64,000 bases of DNA from Lysinibacillus sp. PLM2 (GCA_023168345.1 AP025689.1:680001-744000), one strand, 5' to 3'. Shown: positions 27,601 to 37,132, counted from the stretch's first letter. The notes: generated from the letters alone by a model not told the origin. Numbers and translations: made by a program.

Positions 27601-29868
27601 GTTACCTTTGATGGAATCGTCCCAACAGCCCCAACGATTATAATGACATCCGATAACACAGACCCTAAAACAGCAAAAGTGGGCGATACGATTACCTTAG
27701 ATATCGAAACAAGTGAAGATGTCCAACAGCCTATCGTAACAATTGCTGGAGAAGTCGCTACTGTTACCGACAAAGGTGACGGGAATGATAAGACATGGCA
27801 GGCAGCGTATACATTACAAACTGGTGATCCGGAAGGTGCCATAAGCTTCACACTTGAAATCCAAGATTTAGCAGGGAATATAGCTACCCCAGTTACAACT
27901 GTCACGTCAGGAAATGTAGTGGTGTTTGATGAAACAGCTCCAACTCTTCCAACGGTTACAATAACATCAAACAATACAAACACAACTAAAGCAAAGGTTG
28001 GAGATATTATCACATTAAATATTGAGGCAAGTGAAGATATCCAAACACCAACAGTCACGATTGCTGGAAAGAGTGCTACAGTCACTGACAATGATGATAG
28101 CAATGCGAAAACCTGGGAAGCGACTTATCAGATGGAGGCAAGTGACGCAGAAGGGTTAGTGGCATTTACTATTGATTATAAGGATTTAGTCAACAATTCA
28201 GGAACACAAGTCACATCTGTTACAACTGGAACAGATGTCACATTCGATAAAACAGCCCCAACAGCATCAACGGTAACGATAAAATCAAGTAATACAGATC
28301 CTACAAAGGCAAAAGTAGGAGATACGATCACTTTAGATTTTACGACAAGTGAAGATGTCGGGCAACCAGTTGTCACAATTGCAGGAAAGACAGTAACAGT
28401 TAAAACTAACGGTAATTCTACAACTTGGATAGCTGAATATACGATTAAAAGTAATGACCCAAATGGTTTAACCAAGTTTTCAATTGATTTTCAGGATTTG
28501 TCTGGAAACAATGGAACACAGGTTACGAAAACTACAGATAGTAGTTTGGTCACAGTGCAAGTAAATAACTCCAATACAGGCGGTAGCGGCGGTGGCGGTA
28601 ATAATGGAAAGACTCGAACAGTTAACGTCTTAATTGGTGAGGGGAATTTATCCATCGCTCAAGTAGAGATTACTAGAGAGACAAAGGAAAACGGTAAACA
28701 AGTGGATGTTGTGAATTTTAATGAAGAAAAGGCAAATTTTGTAGTCAATGCTGCTTTACAACAAAGTCAAAAGTTTATCCGAATAATGATTGATGATTTA
28801 CCGAACAATCCAGCAGATGAAGTTTCGGTTACAGTTCCTTTGAAATCTATTAATAGTTTGGTGAAGGGAAACATGTCCCTAGAAATTATGACCAATGATG
28901 TGAAAGTAACGATTCCATTGGAAACATTAATAAGACTGCAACAGCAAGGGATTGACCTTTACTATAATATTAAACCTATTCATAACGAAAAAGAGAGAAC
29001 AGAAGTTGAGGATCGTACGATTAACGCTGATGAAGTGAAAAAATTCGCTGGAAATAATGCGGTAATTGTGCATGGGAAATCAGTGCAAATTGAAACAAAT
29101 TACAAGAAACATCCTACAAACGTTGCTTTCCCATTAAATGGAATTAAACTACCAACTGATCCAAAAGAAAGAAAAGTATTTCTGGATAGTTTGGCAGTGT
29201 ATATCGAACATAGTGATGGAGAAAAGAAGGTTCAAAAAGGAACGATTATCTATGACTCAAATGGTAATCCAGTTGAAATATCGTTTTCAGTAAATAAATT
29301 TAGTACATTTACAATCATTTCAGTACTAGATGCATCCACAAATCATTCTTTTAGCGATATTCAATCAGATCACTGGGCAAAGGAAATGATTCAAGCCTTA
29401 GTTGAGAAAAATATTATTAAAGGGTATAGTGATGGTACTTTTAGACCGAATGAACCAATAACAAGACAACATGTCGCTGTCATACTAGCTCGTACATTAG
29501 AGTTTGAGCCGCAAAAAGAAATGGTACCGTTTAAAGATGTACCTAAAAATCACATGTATTACGAAGAAATAACCTTAATGCAGCAAGCCGGGATATTTGA
29601 AGGAAGTGAAGGAATGTTTAATCCTGATACAAACATTACCCGAGCTCAAATGGCTATAGTATTAACAAATGCATTTAAATTAGATTCAGTAAAAACAACG
29701 AATACAGTGAAGTTTAAAGACGTTGATCCATCTCATTGGGCATATAATGATATTACAACTCTGGCGAATATAGGTATTTCTCATGGAGACAATGGTTACT
29801 TTAAACCAAATGACTCTTTAACAAGAGCGCAGTTTGTTGCATTTTTATACAGAGCGTTAGATAAGTGA
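24691..29868 (+). CDS. giant secreted SLH-domain surface protein with cadherin-like and Ig-like repeats
   Basis: A 1725-residue exported protein. The signal peptide spans about 1-31 (IILAFMIFMLISSIPVETYA). An N-terminal module of unknown fold (about 35-198) precedes two cadherin-like domains (about 200-390, each with ATDPDEGD-type acidic motifs and the phrase SLVSGDTDYFLIEGNQL) and two more beta domains (to about 555). Seven Ig-like repeats of about 106 residues follow (to about 1290), each with VTIAGK-, TWQATY- and DLAGN-type landmarks. A GGSGGGGNNGK linker near 1296 leads to a 240-residue segment and three SLH domains (about 1550-1725) that should bind pyruvylated wall polysaccharide. Cysteine is almost absent. 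AGGCAGGAG precedes the start. Adhesin or stalk role is inferred. Confidence 0.88.
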   Translation: MKEIVKLQYITRIILAFMIFMLISSIPVETYAVTEGTDDGTYDFGGLDDDDSAGAGFAKLGDKFHISNGFDPDGTRIYAYGDNLYVPDGTTTFVIKAEGGNVCNTFTFEDLGISGVNGTEILDNFKLEVKDKDGNETTVVNVVDANKKLNPSTQQISALFDQTINYPNVVEIKITYKTELGNDLSYVNFDNITIADVSDGNEPPTDIALSNSSFPEDAAPKTTIGTLSATDPDEGDTHIYSLVSGDTDYFLIEGNQLKTTDDVFDYETKNSYSITVGATDAGGLTKDQTFSISVTNVNETPTVLELKSNTVLEKEPLGTTIGTLNAIDPDEGDMLTYSLVSGDTDYFLIEGNQLITNAEFDYETKNSYSITVRATDADGLYVEKVFTITVTKNQTPTGSILINSGDTHTNSTNLTLTLTGNDPEGKIIQMRFSQDEATWSSWEAFNTSKSYMLSADDGTKTVYMQLQDEAGNIVSYSDTIELDTTPPVVSGVENNGVYNSSKTITFNEGTATLNGDPFESGETVDTIDEEDFTLVVTDLADNLTTVNFIIDKVAPTSNVTISSDNSDETRAKIGDTITLDILTSEYAYQIDVTIAGKPVTVTDKDDSDVTTWQATYVMTSEDEEGKVPFTVSFQDQAGNPSEIITDESSNSLVYFDKTVPTATVVMMTSSNSNTEIAIEGDTITLDIETSEDVQQPIVTIAGEVATVTDKGDGNDKTWQAAYTLQTGDSEGAISFTIDFQDMTGNTATQVTAVTSGNVVVFDETAPILPTVTITSNNTNPTLAKVGDIITLNIEASEDIQTPTVTIAGKSATVTDNDDSNAKTWEATYQMEASDAEGLVAFTIDYKDLVNNSGTQVTSVTTGTDVTFDKTAPTASTVTIESNNTDPTKAKIGDTVTLTFTTSEDVGQPDVTISGKAATVSDLGDSNATTWQATYVMDNEDVDGTIIFAINFNDLAGNAVPEVTATTNASTVTFDGIVPTAPTIIMTSDNTDPKTAKVGDTITLDIETSEDVQQPIVTIAGEVATVTDKGDGNDKTWQAAYTLQTGDPEGAISFTLEIQDLAGNIATPVTTVTSGNVVVFDETAPTLPTVTITSNNTNTTKAKVGDIITLNIEASEDIQTPTVTIAGKSATVTDNDDSNAKTWEATYQMEASDAEGLVAFTIDYKDLVNNSGTQVTSVTTGTDVTFDKTAPTASTVTIKSSNTDPTKAKVGDTITLDFTTSEDVGQPVVTIAGKTVTVKTNGNSTTWIAEYTIKSNDPNGLTKFSIDFQDLSGNNGTQVTKTTDSSLVTVQVNNSNTGGSGGGGNNGKTRTVNVLIGEGNLSIAQVEITRETKENGKQVDVVNFNEEKANFVVNAALQQSQKFIRIMIDDLPNNPADEVSVTVPLKSINSLVKGNMSLEIMTNDVKVTIPLETLIRLQQQGIDLYYNIKPIHNEKERTEVEDRTINADEVKKFAGNNAVIVHGKSVQIETNYKKHPTNVAFPLNGIKLPTDPKERKVFLDSLAVYIEHSDGEKKVQKGTIIYDSNGNPVEISFSVNKFSTFTIISVLDASTNHSFSDIQSDHWAKEMIQALVEKNIIKGYSDGTFRPNEPITRQHVAVILARTLEFEPQKEMVPFKDVPKNHMYYEEITLMQQAGIFEGSEGMFNPDTNITRAQMAIVLTNAFKLDSVKTTNTVKFKDVDPSHWAYNDITTLANIGISHGDNGYFKPNDSLTRAQFVAFLYRALDK
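26690..28540 (+). repeat. 954-bp in-frame tandem duplication inside the surface-protein gene
   Basis: A three-domain block (3 x 106 codons) recurs: GTTACAATAACATCAAA at 27001 and again at 27955, exactly 954 bp apart. Long runs of DNA between the two are nearly identical, for example around 26729-26870 and 27680-27820. The duplication is recent enough to be recombinogenic, so copy number could vary between strains. Confidence 0.85.
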
Positions 29869-29870
29869 TT

Positions 29871-29912
29871 GAAAGCTTTCACCAAGGTTGATTCTTAGGT
29901 GAAAGCTTTTTA
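29871..29912 (+). terminator. intrinsic terminator of the tail-collar/SLH operon
   Basis: A 12- to 13-bp stem AAAGCTTTCACC / GGTGAAAGCTTT with T5 after it. Confidence 0.87.
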
Positions 29913-29968
29913 TTTTGAAACCTTTGAAATATATTCATTTAAATATTTCGAAAATTTTTAATAATGAA

Positions 29969-29998
29969 TTGACTGAATGCTCATTCATATTCTAGAAT
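29969..29998 (+). promoter_or_regulatory. fadF promoter with FadR-like operator
   Basis: TTGACT (29969-29974), an 18-nt spacer and TAGAAT (29993-29998). TGACTGAATGCTCATTCA (29970-29987) overlaps the -35 box and spacer. It agrees at 16 of 18 positions with the B. subtilis TetR-type FadR consensus as I remember it (TGAATGAMTANTCATTCA). Repression by the TetR protein encoded at 37.1 kb, relieved by long-chain acyl-CoA, is inferred. Confidence 0.78.
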
Positions 29999-30105
29999 AT
30001 AGGCATAGCTAATAAGTTTGTTATAATGGTTGGAAATCTAGTAAGAAATTTGAAGTATTATAAGGGTAATATAAAGACTTTGGGGAGACAAGAGGGGGAG
30101 ACAAA

Positions 30106-32241
30106 ATGAGTCCATTGTTAATTGTAAATTGGGTTTTCTTCATTTTAGTAGTATTTTATGCTTTAGGATTATTTATCTATTTATTAAAGACAAGATATGA
30201 GTATGTAAAGCTAGGAAAAAAAGAAGAATTCAAAAACAGTGTCAAAGAGCGACTTGAAAAAATTTGGGTTAATGTTTTTGGACAAAAGAAATTATTAAAA
30301 GATCCTAAAAGTGGTCTTATTCATGTATTTTTCTTCTATGGTTTTATATTAGTACAATTGGGTGCAATCGATTTCATTTGGAAAGGACTAGCACCTGGCT
30401 CTCATTTACCGCTTGGACCACTCTATGAAGTTTTTACTTTATTTGAAGAGTTCGTTGCGGCAATAATTCTGTTTGCTGTTTGTTGGGCATTTTATCGACG
30501 TTATATCGAAAAGCTTGTTCGTTTAAAACGCGGATGGAAAAGTGGACTAGTTTTAATTTTTATTGGCGGGTTAATGGTATCGACATTAGTTGGTAACGCA
30601 ATGAGCATGATTTGGCACGGGCATGGCTTTACAGGAAGTGAGCCAATTGCTTCGAGTATAGCTGCAGTATTTGGATTTTTACCCCCTACAGCAGCTGCGG
30701 TAGTCTTTTATGCTATGTGGTGGGTTCATTTACTCATTTTATTAACATTCTTAGTATATGTTCCACAGTCAAAGCACTTCCATTTAATCGCAGGACCAGT
30801 CAATGTTTATTTCCATCGACTCGATCGTGCTGGTACACTTCGTCCAATAAACTTTGAAGCAATGGAGGAATTGGAAGATGAGGAGGAAATGCCCTCCTTT
30901 GGTGTTGGTAAAATACAGGATTTCACTCAAAAGCAATTAATTGATTTATATGCTTGTGTTGAATGTGGACGTTGTACAAACATGTGTCCTGCTACAGGAA
31001 CAGGAAAAATGCTTTCACCAATGGATTTGATCGTCAAATTACGAGACCACCTTACGAATACTGGGGCAGTGGTTACAAAGAAAAAACCTTGGGTACCTGC
31101 ATCATTCTTTAGAAATACAAATGGCAATCAACTTGCAATGGCAGCGGGAGCAGAAGGTGCGGTGATTGAGGATATTTACAGTCCATCTTTAATCGGAGAT
31201 GTTATTACAGAAGAAGAGATTTGGGCATGTACAACTTGCCGTAACTGTGAAGATCAATGCCCTGTCATGAATGAACATGTTGATAAAATTATTGACCTTC
31301 GCCGTTACTTAACAATGACAGAAGGAAAAGTAAACTCTGACGCACAACGCGCTATGAACAATATTGAGCGTCAAGGAAATCCTTGGGGTCTTAACCGTAA
31401 AGAAAAAGAAAACTGGCGTGATCTTGATCCAACAGTTACTATTCCGACAGTGAAAGAGGCAAATAAATCTGGGGAAGGCTTTGAGTATTTATTCTGGGTT
31501 GGCTCAATGGGTGCATTTGATAGTCGTTCACAAAAAATTGCATTATCCTTTGCTCGATTATTGAATGAAGCAGGAGTGAAGTTTGCAATTTTAGGTAATA
31601 AGGAAAAGAACTCTGGAGATACGCCAAGACGTTTAGGAAATGAATTCTTATTCCAGGAACTCGCTACCGCAAATATTGATGAGTTTGAGAAAAACGATGT
31701 GAAGAAAATCGTCACAATCGATCCGCATGCATACAATATATTTAAAAATGAATACAAAGATTTTGGTTGGGAAGGCGAGGTTTACCATCATACAGAATTA
31801 TTGTATGACTTAGTAGAGCAAGGGAAATTAACGTTAAACCATCGTGTGGAAGAAACAATCGTTTTCCATGATTCTTGTTACTTAGGTCGTTACAACGACG
31901 TTTATGATCCACCGCGTGAAATTTTAAAAGCCATTCCAGGTGTGAAATTAGTAGAAATGGAACGAAACCGTGAAACCGCAATGTGCTGTGGCGCAGGTGG
32001 GGGATTAATGTGGATGGAAGAGCATGTTGGTAATCGAATTAACGTAGCTCGTACGGAACAAGCATTAGCAACAAACGCTTCGGTCATTTCTTCAGGCTGT
32101 CCATACTGCTTAACAATGCTTTCTGACGGTACAAAGGCAAAAGAAGTAGAAGACAAAGTAGGCACATATGATGTTGTAGAATTACTCGAACGCTCCGTCT
32201 TTGGAGAGCAATTAAATAAGCTGGAAGAAGTTGTGATGTAA
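30106..32241 (+). CDS. fadF: FadF-type iron-sulfur oxidoreductase
   Basis: A 711-residue membrane-bound electron-transfer protein. The N-terminal part (to about 240) has several membrane segments related to the gamma subunit of nitrate reductase. Two ferredoxin-like clusters follow, CVECGRCTNMCP (about 283) and CTTCRNCEDQCP (about 374). Two CCG domains of heterodisulfide-reductase type end the protein (CYLGRYND; MCCGAGGGLMW). In Bacillales FadF (YwjF) is taken to carry electrons from acyl-CoA dehydrogenase/ETF to the quinone pool. It is the first gene of the fatty-acid regulon here and carries a FadR-like box. Confidence 0.9.
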   Translation: MSPLLIVNWVFFILVVFYALGLFIYLLKTRYEYVKLGKKEEFKNSVKERLEKIWVNVFGQKKLLKDPKSGLIHVFFFYGFILVQLGAIDFIWKGLAPGSHLPLGPLYEVFTLFEEFVAAIILFAVCWAFYRRYIEKLVRLKRGWKSGLVLIFIGGLMVSTLVGNAMSMIWHGHGFTGSEPIASSIAAVFGFLPPTAAAVVFYAMWWVHLLILLTFLVYVPQSKHFHLIAGPVNVYFHRLDRAGTLRPINFEAMEELEDEEEMPSFGVGKIQDFTQKQLIDLYACVECGRCTNMCPATGTGKMLSPMDLIVKLRDHLTNTGAVVTKKKPWVPASFFRNTNGNQLAMAAGAEGAVIEDIYSPSLIGDVITEEEIWACTTCRNCEDQCPVMNEHVDKIIDLRRYLTMTEGKVNSDAQRAMNNIERQGNPWGLNRKEKENWRDLDPTVTIPTVKEANKSGEGFEYLFWVGSMGAFDSRSQKIALSFARLLNEAGVKFAILGNKEKNSGDTPRRLGNEFLFQELATANIDEFEKNDVKKIVTIDPHAYNIFKNEYKDFGWEGEVYHHTELLYDLVEQGKLTLNHRVEETIVFHDSCYLGRYNDVYDPPREILKAIPGVKLVEMERNRETAMCCGAGGGLMWMEEHVGNRINVARTEQALATNASVISSGCPYCLTMLSDGTKAKEVEDKVGTYDVVELLERSVFGEQLNKLEEVVM

Positions 32242-32305
32242 GTAACTATTTTGAAGTCGTGATTTAGCACAATCTTTATTTTTACTATCCAAAGTCATTC
32301 TAAAT

Positions 32306-32338
32306 AAAAATGGGAGTTCTAAAACACTCCCATTTTTC
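32306..32338 (+). terminator. intrinsic terminator of fadF
   Basis: AAAAATGGGAG / CTCCCATTTTT stem with a 9-nt loop, usable on both strands. Confidence 0.86.
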
Positions 32339-32350
32339 ATAAATATTACC

Positions 32351-32368
32351 CGAGCGAGCGTTCAGTCA
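32351..32368 (-). promoter_or_regulatory. second FadR-like operator
   Basis: On the minus strand TGACTGAACGCTCGCTCG matches the fadF operator at 14 of 18 positions. It lies between the fadF terminator and the thiolase gene, where a separate promoter for the downstream genes is expected. I could not identify the promoter hexamers. Confidence 0.5.
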
Positions 32369-32370
32369 AT

Positions 32371-32465
32371 TGTGCGCCTGAACGCGCAGCGTTAAGGCGC
32401 ACAATTTGCGACGAGGATGGTGACATCTGTGATGTGACCACCGCAGGAACACACGGTTTTTATAC
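32371..32465 (+). other. structured intergenic element A
   Basis: GTGCGCCT / AGGCGCAC hairpin, then CAATTTGCGACGAG, then a second hairpin TGGTGACATC / GATGTGACCA, then GCAGGA … CGGTTTTT. The same order of parts is found at 47.1 kb. Could be a processed leader, small RNA or repetitive element. Confidence 0.4.
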
Positions 32466-32526
32466 TGTTACTCTATGAATCTAGCAAATCGTTACTAGTT
32501 TAAACAAATCATATAGGGGTGGAAAA

Positions 32527-33720
32527 ATGAACAAAACAGTTATTTTAGATGGGGCAAGAACTGCTTTTGGGAAATTTGGTGGTGCATTATCAGCACTATC
32601 AGCAAGTGACTTGGGTGGTATTGCCATCAAAGGCGCATTAGAAAAAGCAAAGGTAAAACCTGAGGAAGTAAATGAAGTAATTATGGGTACCGTCTTACAA
32701 GGGGGACAGGGACAGATTCCTTCACGTCAAGCAGCTTCAAAAGCGGGTATTCCATATTACGTGAAAACAGAAACAATCAATAAAGTGTGCGCATCTGGTA
32801 TGCGAAGTGTTACGTTAGCAGATCAATTAATTCGTTTAGGGGAAGAAGAAACTATCGTTGCAGGTGGCATGGAATCGATGTCAAATGCCCCTTACTATTT
32901 ACCAAAAGGACGTTGGGGTCTTCGAATGGGTGACGCAACATTAATCGATGGTATGGTGTATGACGGGTTATCCTGTGCGTTCCATCCAAACAATGTTCAT
33001 ATGGGGATTTATGGAAATAACACAGCAAGCGAATTCCAACTAACAAGAGAGCAACAAGATAGCTGGGCGTTGCGGAGTCACACATTAGCACTACAAGCGA
33101 TGGAATCTGGTAAATTTGCACAAGAAATAGTGCCTGTTGAATTGAAAGGCCTTAAAGGTGATATCACACTAGTTCAAACAGATGAAGCTCCTAGAAAAGA
33201 CTCTTCTTTGGAAGCGTTATCAAAACTTAGACCAGCCTTCGATAAAAAAGGGACGGTTACAGCAGGAAATGCCCCTGGTGTAAATGATGGGGCCTGCGCA
33301 ATGGTTCTAATGAGTAAAGAAAAAGCTGAAAGAGAAGGGCGTACACCACTTGCTACAATATTAGCTCACGCAGAAGTGGGTGTGGAACCTAAGGACTTCC
33401 CACAAACACCAGGGCTAGTCATTAATGAAATATTAAAGAAAACGGGTAAATCTATTGAAGAAATCGATCTAATTGAAATTAACGAAGCATTTGCAGCAGT
33501 TGCATTAGTAAGTAATCAAATCGCCGGGATAGACCCTGAAAAAGTAAATGTCAACGGTGGTGCAGTTGCGTTAGGTCATCCAATAGGCGCATCAGGTGCA
33601 AGAATTATTTTAACGCTAGCTTATGAACTAAAACGTCGAGGTGGTGGCGTTGGTATCGCTGCTATTTGTTCGGGTGGCGGTCAAGGGGACGCTATTATGA
33701 TTGAAGTACCTAAACAATAA
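32527..33720 (+). CDS. mmgA: acetyl-CoA acetyltransferase (thiolase)
   Basis: A 397-residue thiolase with all catalytic residues: nucleophile C88 ([10 protein letters not shown]), H351 ([10 protein letters not shown]) and C381 (CSGGGQGDA). It condenses two acetyl-CoA to acetoacetyl-CoA or cleaves beta-ketoacyl-CoA. With the following hydroxyacyl-CoA and acyl-CoA dehydrogenases it makes up a short-chain beta-oxidation/butyrate module like the mmg genes. The start is supported by a GGGGTGG site. Preceded by a FadR-like operator. Confidence 0.93.
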   Translation: MNKTVILDGARTAFGKFGGALSALSASDLGGIAIKGALEKAKVKPEEVNEVIMGTVLQGGQGQIPSRQAASKAGIPYYVKTETINKVCASGMRSVTLADQLIRLGEEETIVAGGMESMSNAPYYLPKGRWGLRMGDATLIDGMVYDGLSCAFHPNNVHMGIYGNNTASEFQLTREQQDSWALRSHTLALQAMESGKFAQEIVPVELKGLKGDITLVQTDEAPRKDSSLEALSKLRPAFDKKGTVTAGNAPGVNDGACAMVLMSKEKAEREGRTPLATILAHAEVGVEPKDFPQTPGLVINEILKKTGKSIEEIDLIEINEAFAAVALVSNQIAGIDPEKVNVNGGAVALGHPIGASGARIILTLAYELKRRGGGVGIAAICSGGGQGDAIMIEVPKQ

Positions 33721-33884
33721 GAAGCTCATAAGCAATCCTTTCATTAATCGTTTCTTAAAAAAGTACTGTTGCTATCATGAATTCTATGTTTCCTAATAGG
33801 AAGAGGGTGATCCCTTTTATTTCATTGGGATGCTAATGCAGTCTTATATTTAACAGTGCAATTAAAATAAAGGAGGTAAACAAT

Positions 33885-34739
33885 ATGGCAATTCAAAAAG
33901 TAATGGTAATCGGTGCTGGACAAATGGGATCAGGCATTGCGCAAGTATGTGCTCAAGCAGGATATGAGGTCATTTTAAATGATATTAAACAAGAATTCCT
34001 AGATCGTGGTCTAAATAACATTACCAAAAATTTAAGTCGTGATGTAGAGAAGGGTCGTAAAACGGAAGATGAGAAATCGTCAATTTTAAGTCGCATTACC
34101 CAATCTCTTGAAACAAAAGATGCCTTTGATGTGGATATTGTCATTGAAGCGGCAACAGAGAATATGGATATTAAACAATCCATCTTTAAAGAAATTGACG
34201 CCATTGCACCAATGCATGCAATACTTGCTACTAATACATCTTCGTTACCAATTACTGAAATTGCGGCAGTAACAGAAAGACCTGAGCAAGTAATTGGAAT
34301 GCATTTTATGAACCCTGTCCCAGTCATGAAGCTAGTAGAAATTATTCGAGGTCTTGCAACAAGTGATGAAGTATATAAAGCCGTTGAAGAGATGACAACT
34401 TCTTTAGGAAAAACACCTGTAGAAGTAAATGATTTCCCCGGATTTATTTCGAATCGAATTTTATTGCCAATGATTAATGAGGCGATTTATGCATTGTATG
34501 AAGGGGTAGCAACAAAAGAAGCTATCGATGATGTGATGAAGCTTGGAATGAATCATCCAATGGGACCATTAACGTTAGCTGATTTCATTGGATTAGATAC
34601 TTGCTTATACATTATGGAAATTCTACACGAAGGATTAGGAGATAGTAAATATCGTCCATGTCCGTTGCTTCGTAAGTATGTGGCAGCGGGGTGGTTAGGT
34701 CGAAAATCAGGTCGAGGCTTCTACGTCTATGACATCTAG
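33885..34739 (+). CDS. hbd: 3-hydroxybutyryl-CoA dehydrogenase
   Basis: A 284-residue NAD(P)-dependent enzyme interconverting 3-hydroxyacyl-CoA and 3-ketoacyl-CoA. The N-terminal Rossmann motif [20 protein letters not shown] is complete, and the active-site His/Glu region ([17 protein letters not shown]) and [12 protein letters not shown] are present. The C-terminal domain contains [17 protein letters not shown]. Length is typical for the MmgB/Hbd group. AAGGAGG precedes the ATG. The first acyl-CoA dehydrogenase starts 13 nt after its stop. Confidence 0.93.
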   Translation: MAIQKVMVIGAGQMGSGIAQVCAQAGYEVILNDIKQEFLDRGLNNITKNLSRDVEKGRKTEDEKSSILSRITQSLETKDAFDVDIVIEAATENMDIKQSIFKEIDAIAPMHAILATNTSSLPITEIAAVTERPEQVIGMHFMNPVPVMKLVEIIRGLATSDEVYKAVEEMTTSLGKTPVEVNDFPGFISNRILLPMINEAIYALYEGVATKEAIDDVMKLGMNHPMGPLTLADFIGLDTCLYIMEILHEGLGDSKYRPCPLLRKYVAAGWLGRKSGRGFYVYDI

Positions 34740-34752
34740 GGAGTGACTCTTT

Positions 34753-35889
34753 ATGGATTTGCAAATGACAAAAGAGCAAATCATGGTTCGAGATATGATC
34801 CGGGATTTTGCGCAATCGGAAATTACCCCATTTATTGAAAACATGGAACAAGGTGAGTTTCCGAGACCTATCCTAAAGAAAATGGGGAATCTTGGGCTAA
34901 TGGGGATGACAACACCTGAAGACTTAGATGGAGCAGGAATGGATTTCACTTCCTATATCTTAGCGATTAATGAGCTTTCAAAAGTAAGTGCAGTCGTAGC
35001 TGTTATTTTGTCCGTTCATACATCTGTAGGGACAAATCCGATTCTCTATTTTGGTAGCAAAGAGCAAAAGAAAAAATATGTACCGAAATTAGCAAGCGGT
35101 GAATATTTAGGTGCCTTCTGTTTAACAGAACCAGATGCCGGATCAGATGCAGCATCGCTTAAAACCCGTGCTGTAAAAGACGGCGACCATTATATTCTCA
35201 ATGGTTCAAAGGTGTTTATTACAAATGGTGGGGAAGCGGATGTTTACATTGTATTTGCTTCTACGAACCCGGAAAAAGGGCCCCGTGGGATATCTGCATT
35301 CATCGTTGAAAAAGATACACCTGGCCTGATTATCGGAAAGAATGAAGTGAAGATGGGGCTTCACGGCTCAAAAACAGTACAACTTACATTTGAAAATATG
35401 AAAATCCCAACTAAACAGTTATTAGGTGAGGAAAATCATGGCTTCAAAATTGCTATGGCGAATTTAGAGGTTGGACGTATTGGAATTGCTGCACAGGCTC
35501 TTGGGATTGCAGAAGCTGCTTTTGAAGCAGCTGTTGACTATGCAAAAGGGCGAAATCAGTTTGGGAAGCCTATCGCCGCTCAACAAGCAGTAGGCTTCAA
35601 ACTGGCAGATATGGCAACTCAAATAGAGGCTGCTCGATTACTTGTCTATAAAGCTGCTGATTTAAAAACGAGAGGTCAATCCTGTGCGAAAGAGGCATCT
35701 ATGGCGAAATTATTTGCTTCAAGAGCTGCCGTTAAAGTAACGACAGAGGCTGTCCAAGTGTTTGGTGGGTATGGATATATAAAGGATTATCCGGTAGAGC
35801 GATATTTCCGTGATGCAAAAATTACTGAAATCTATGAAGGTACAAGTGAAATCCAAAAGATTGTCATTAGTAAAAATTTATATAAATAA
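34753..35889 (+). CDS. acdA: short-chain acyl-CoA dehydrogenase, copy 1
   Basis: A 378-residue FAD enzyme of the butyryl-CoA dehydrogenase group. FAD contact motifs FCLTEPDAGSDAASLKT and [17 protein letters not shown], the substrate Arg region RNQFGKPIAAQQAV, and catalytic Glu362 in YEGTSEIQKIVI are visible. It oxidises short acyl-CoA to enoyl-CoA, handing electrons to ETF and then probably FadF. A second, related copy follows 100 nt downstream, probably for a different chain or a branched substrate such as isobutyryl-CoA. Confidence 0.9.
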   Translation: MDLQMTKEQIMVRDMIRDFAQSEITPFIENMEQGEFPRPILKKMGNLGLMGMTTPEDLDGAGMDFTSYILAINELSKVSAVVAVILSVHTSVGTNPILYFGSKEQKKKYVPKLASGEYLGAFCLTEPDAGSDAASLKTRAVKDGDHYILNGSKVFITNGGEADVYIVFASTNPEKGPRGISAFIVEKDTPGLIIGKNEVKMGLHGSKTVQLTFENMKIPTKQLLGEENHGFKIAMANLEVGRIGIAAQALGIAEAAFEAAVDYAKGRNQFGKPIAAQQAVGFKLADMATQIEAARLLVYKAADLKTRGQSCAKEASMAKLFASRAAVKVTTEAVQVFGGYGYIKDYPVERYFRDAKITEIYEGTSEIQKIVISKNLYK

Positions 35890-35990
35890 GTGTTTCATAA
35901 AGAAATTCACTATCGGCTAACAAGCATAAGTTTCTTTTAAATCTTCAAACAAAGGGTTGTATATAAAAAAATTACACTGGGGGTAGGAAT

Positions 35991-37130
35991 ATGAATTTTC
36001 AATTATCAGAAGAACATGAACAATTACGAGAAATGATTAGAGACTTTGCATTAAATGAAGTAGCACCAACTGCTGCAGAAAGAGATGAAAGCGAAACATT
36101 CGATCGCAAAATTTGGGATAAAATGGCTGAACTCGGCTTAACAGGAATTCCATGGCCAGAAGAATATGGGGGAGCAGGGTTCGACTATTTAGCTTATTGT
36201 ATAGCAGTTGAAGAACTTTCCCGAGTTTGTGCTTCGACAGGGGTAACGTTATCAGCACACACTTCACTAGCTGGTTGGCCAGTTTATAAATTCGGCACAG
36301 AAGAACAAAAACAAACATACTTACGCCCAATGGCAGAAGGAAAAAAAATCGGTGCTTATTGTTTAACAGAACCAGGCTCAGGCAGTGATGCAGGTGGGAT
36401 GACAACAAATGCCAGACTTGAGGGTGATGAATATGTATTAAACGGATCAAAAATTTTCATTACCAATGGCGGAGAGGCAGAAATTTATATCGTATTTGCA
36501 GTTACCGATCCGTCCTCAAAACATAAAGGAACAAGTGCGTTTATTGTAGAATCGAGCTTCCCAGGATTTAAAGTTGGGAAAAAAGAGAAAAAAATGGGCA
36601 TTCGTTCATCACCGACTACAGAAATTATTTTCGATAATTGCCGAGTTCCAAAAGAAAACCTACTTGGAGAAGAAGGAGAAGGCTTCATCATCGCGATGAA
36701 AACGCTAGATGGAGGACGAAATGGTATCGCAGCACAAGCTGTAGGTATTGCACAAGGAGCTTTAGATGCAGCTGTAGACTATGCAAAAGAACGTGTTCAA
36801 TTTGGCAAGCCAATCGTCGCAAACCAAGGTGTGTCATTTAAATTGGCAGATATGGCGACAGCAGTTGAAGCTTCTAGACTTCTTACGTATCAAGCTGCGT
36901 GGTTAGAGTCAAATAATTTACCATATGGGAAGGCGTCTGCAATGGCGAAATTAATGGCAGGCGATACAGCGATGTCGGTTACAACAGAGGCAGTACAAAT
37001 TTTTGGGGGCTATGGCTATACAAAAGAATATCCAGTCGAGCGCTATATGCGTGATGCCAAAATTACACAAATTTACGAGGGTACACAAGAGATTCAACGT
37101 CTTGTCATCTCCCGTATGATAACAAAATAA
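35991..37130 (+). CDS. acdA: short-chain acyl-CoA dehydrogenase, copy 2
   Basis: A 379-residue paralogue of the previous gene with [46 protein letters not shown] and catalytic Glu363 ([12 protein letters not shown]). The N-terminal sequence ([15 protein letters not shown]) also fits the B. subtilis AcdA group. The gap before it holds only AT-rich sequence and its own GGGGGTAGG site. The fadR-like gene begins 2 nt after the stop with no clear ribosome binding site, so coupling to this gene is likely. Confidence 0.9.
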   Translation: MNFQLSEEHEQLREMIRDFALNEVAPTAAERDESETFDRKIWDKMAELGLTGIPWPEEYGGAGFDYLAYCIAVEELSRVCASTGVTLSAHTSLAGWPVYKFGTEEQKQTYLRPMAEGKKIGAYCLTEPGSGSDAGGMTTNARLEGDEYVLNGSKIFITNGGEAEIYIVFAVTDPSSKHKGTSAFIVESSFPGFKVGKKEKKMGIRSSPTTEIIFDNCRVPKENLLGEEGEGFIIAMKTLDGGRNGIAAQAVGIAQGALDAAVDYAKERVQFGKPIVANQGVSFKLADMATAVEASRLLTYQAAWLESNNLPYGKASAMAKLMAGDTAMSVTTEAVQIFGGYGYTKEYPVERYMRDAKITQIYEGTQEIQRLVISRMITK

Positions 37131-37132
37131 AC

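Noticed and set aside
26595-28475. Long minus-strand frames inside the surface-protein gene
   Set aside because: Shadows of the repetitive Thr/Val/Asp-rich coding sequence; no start signals.
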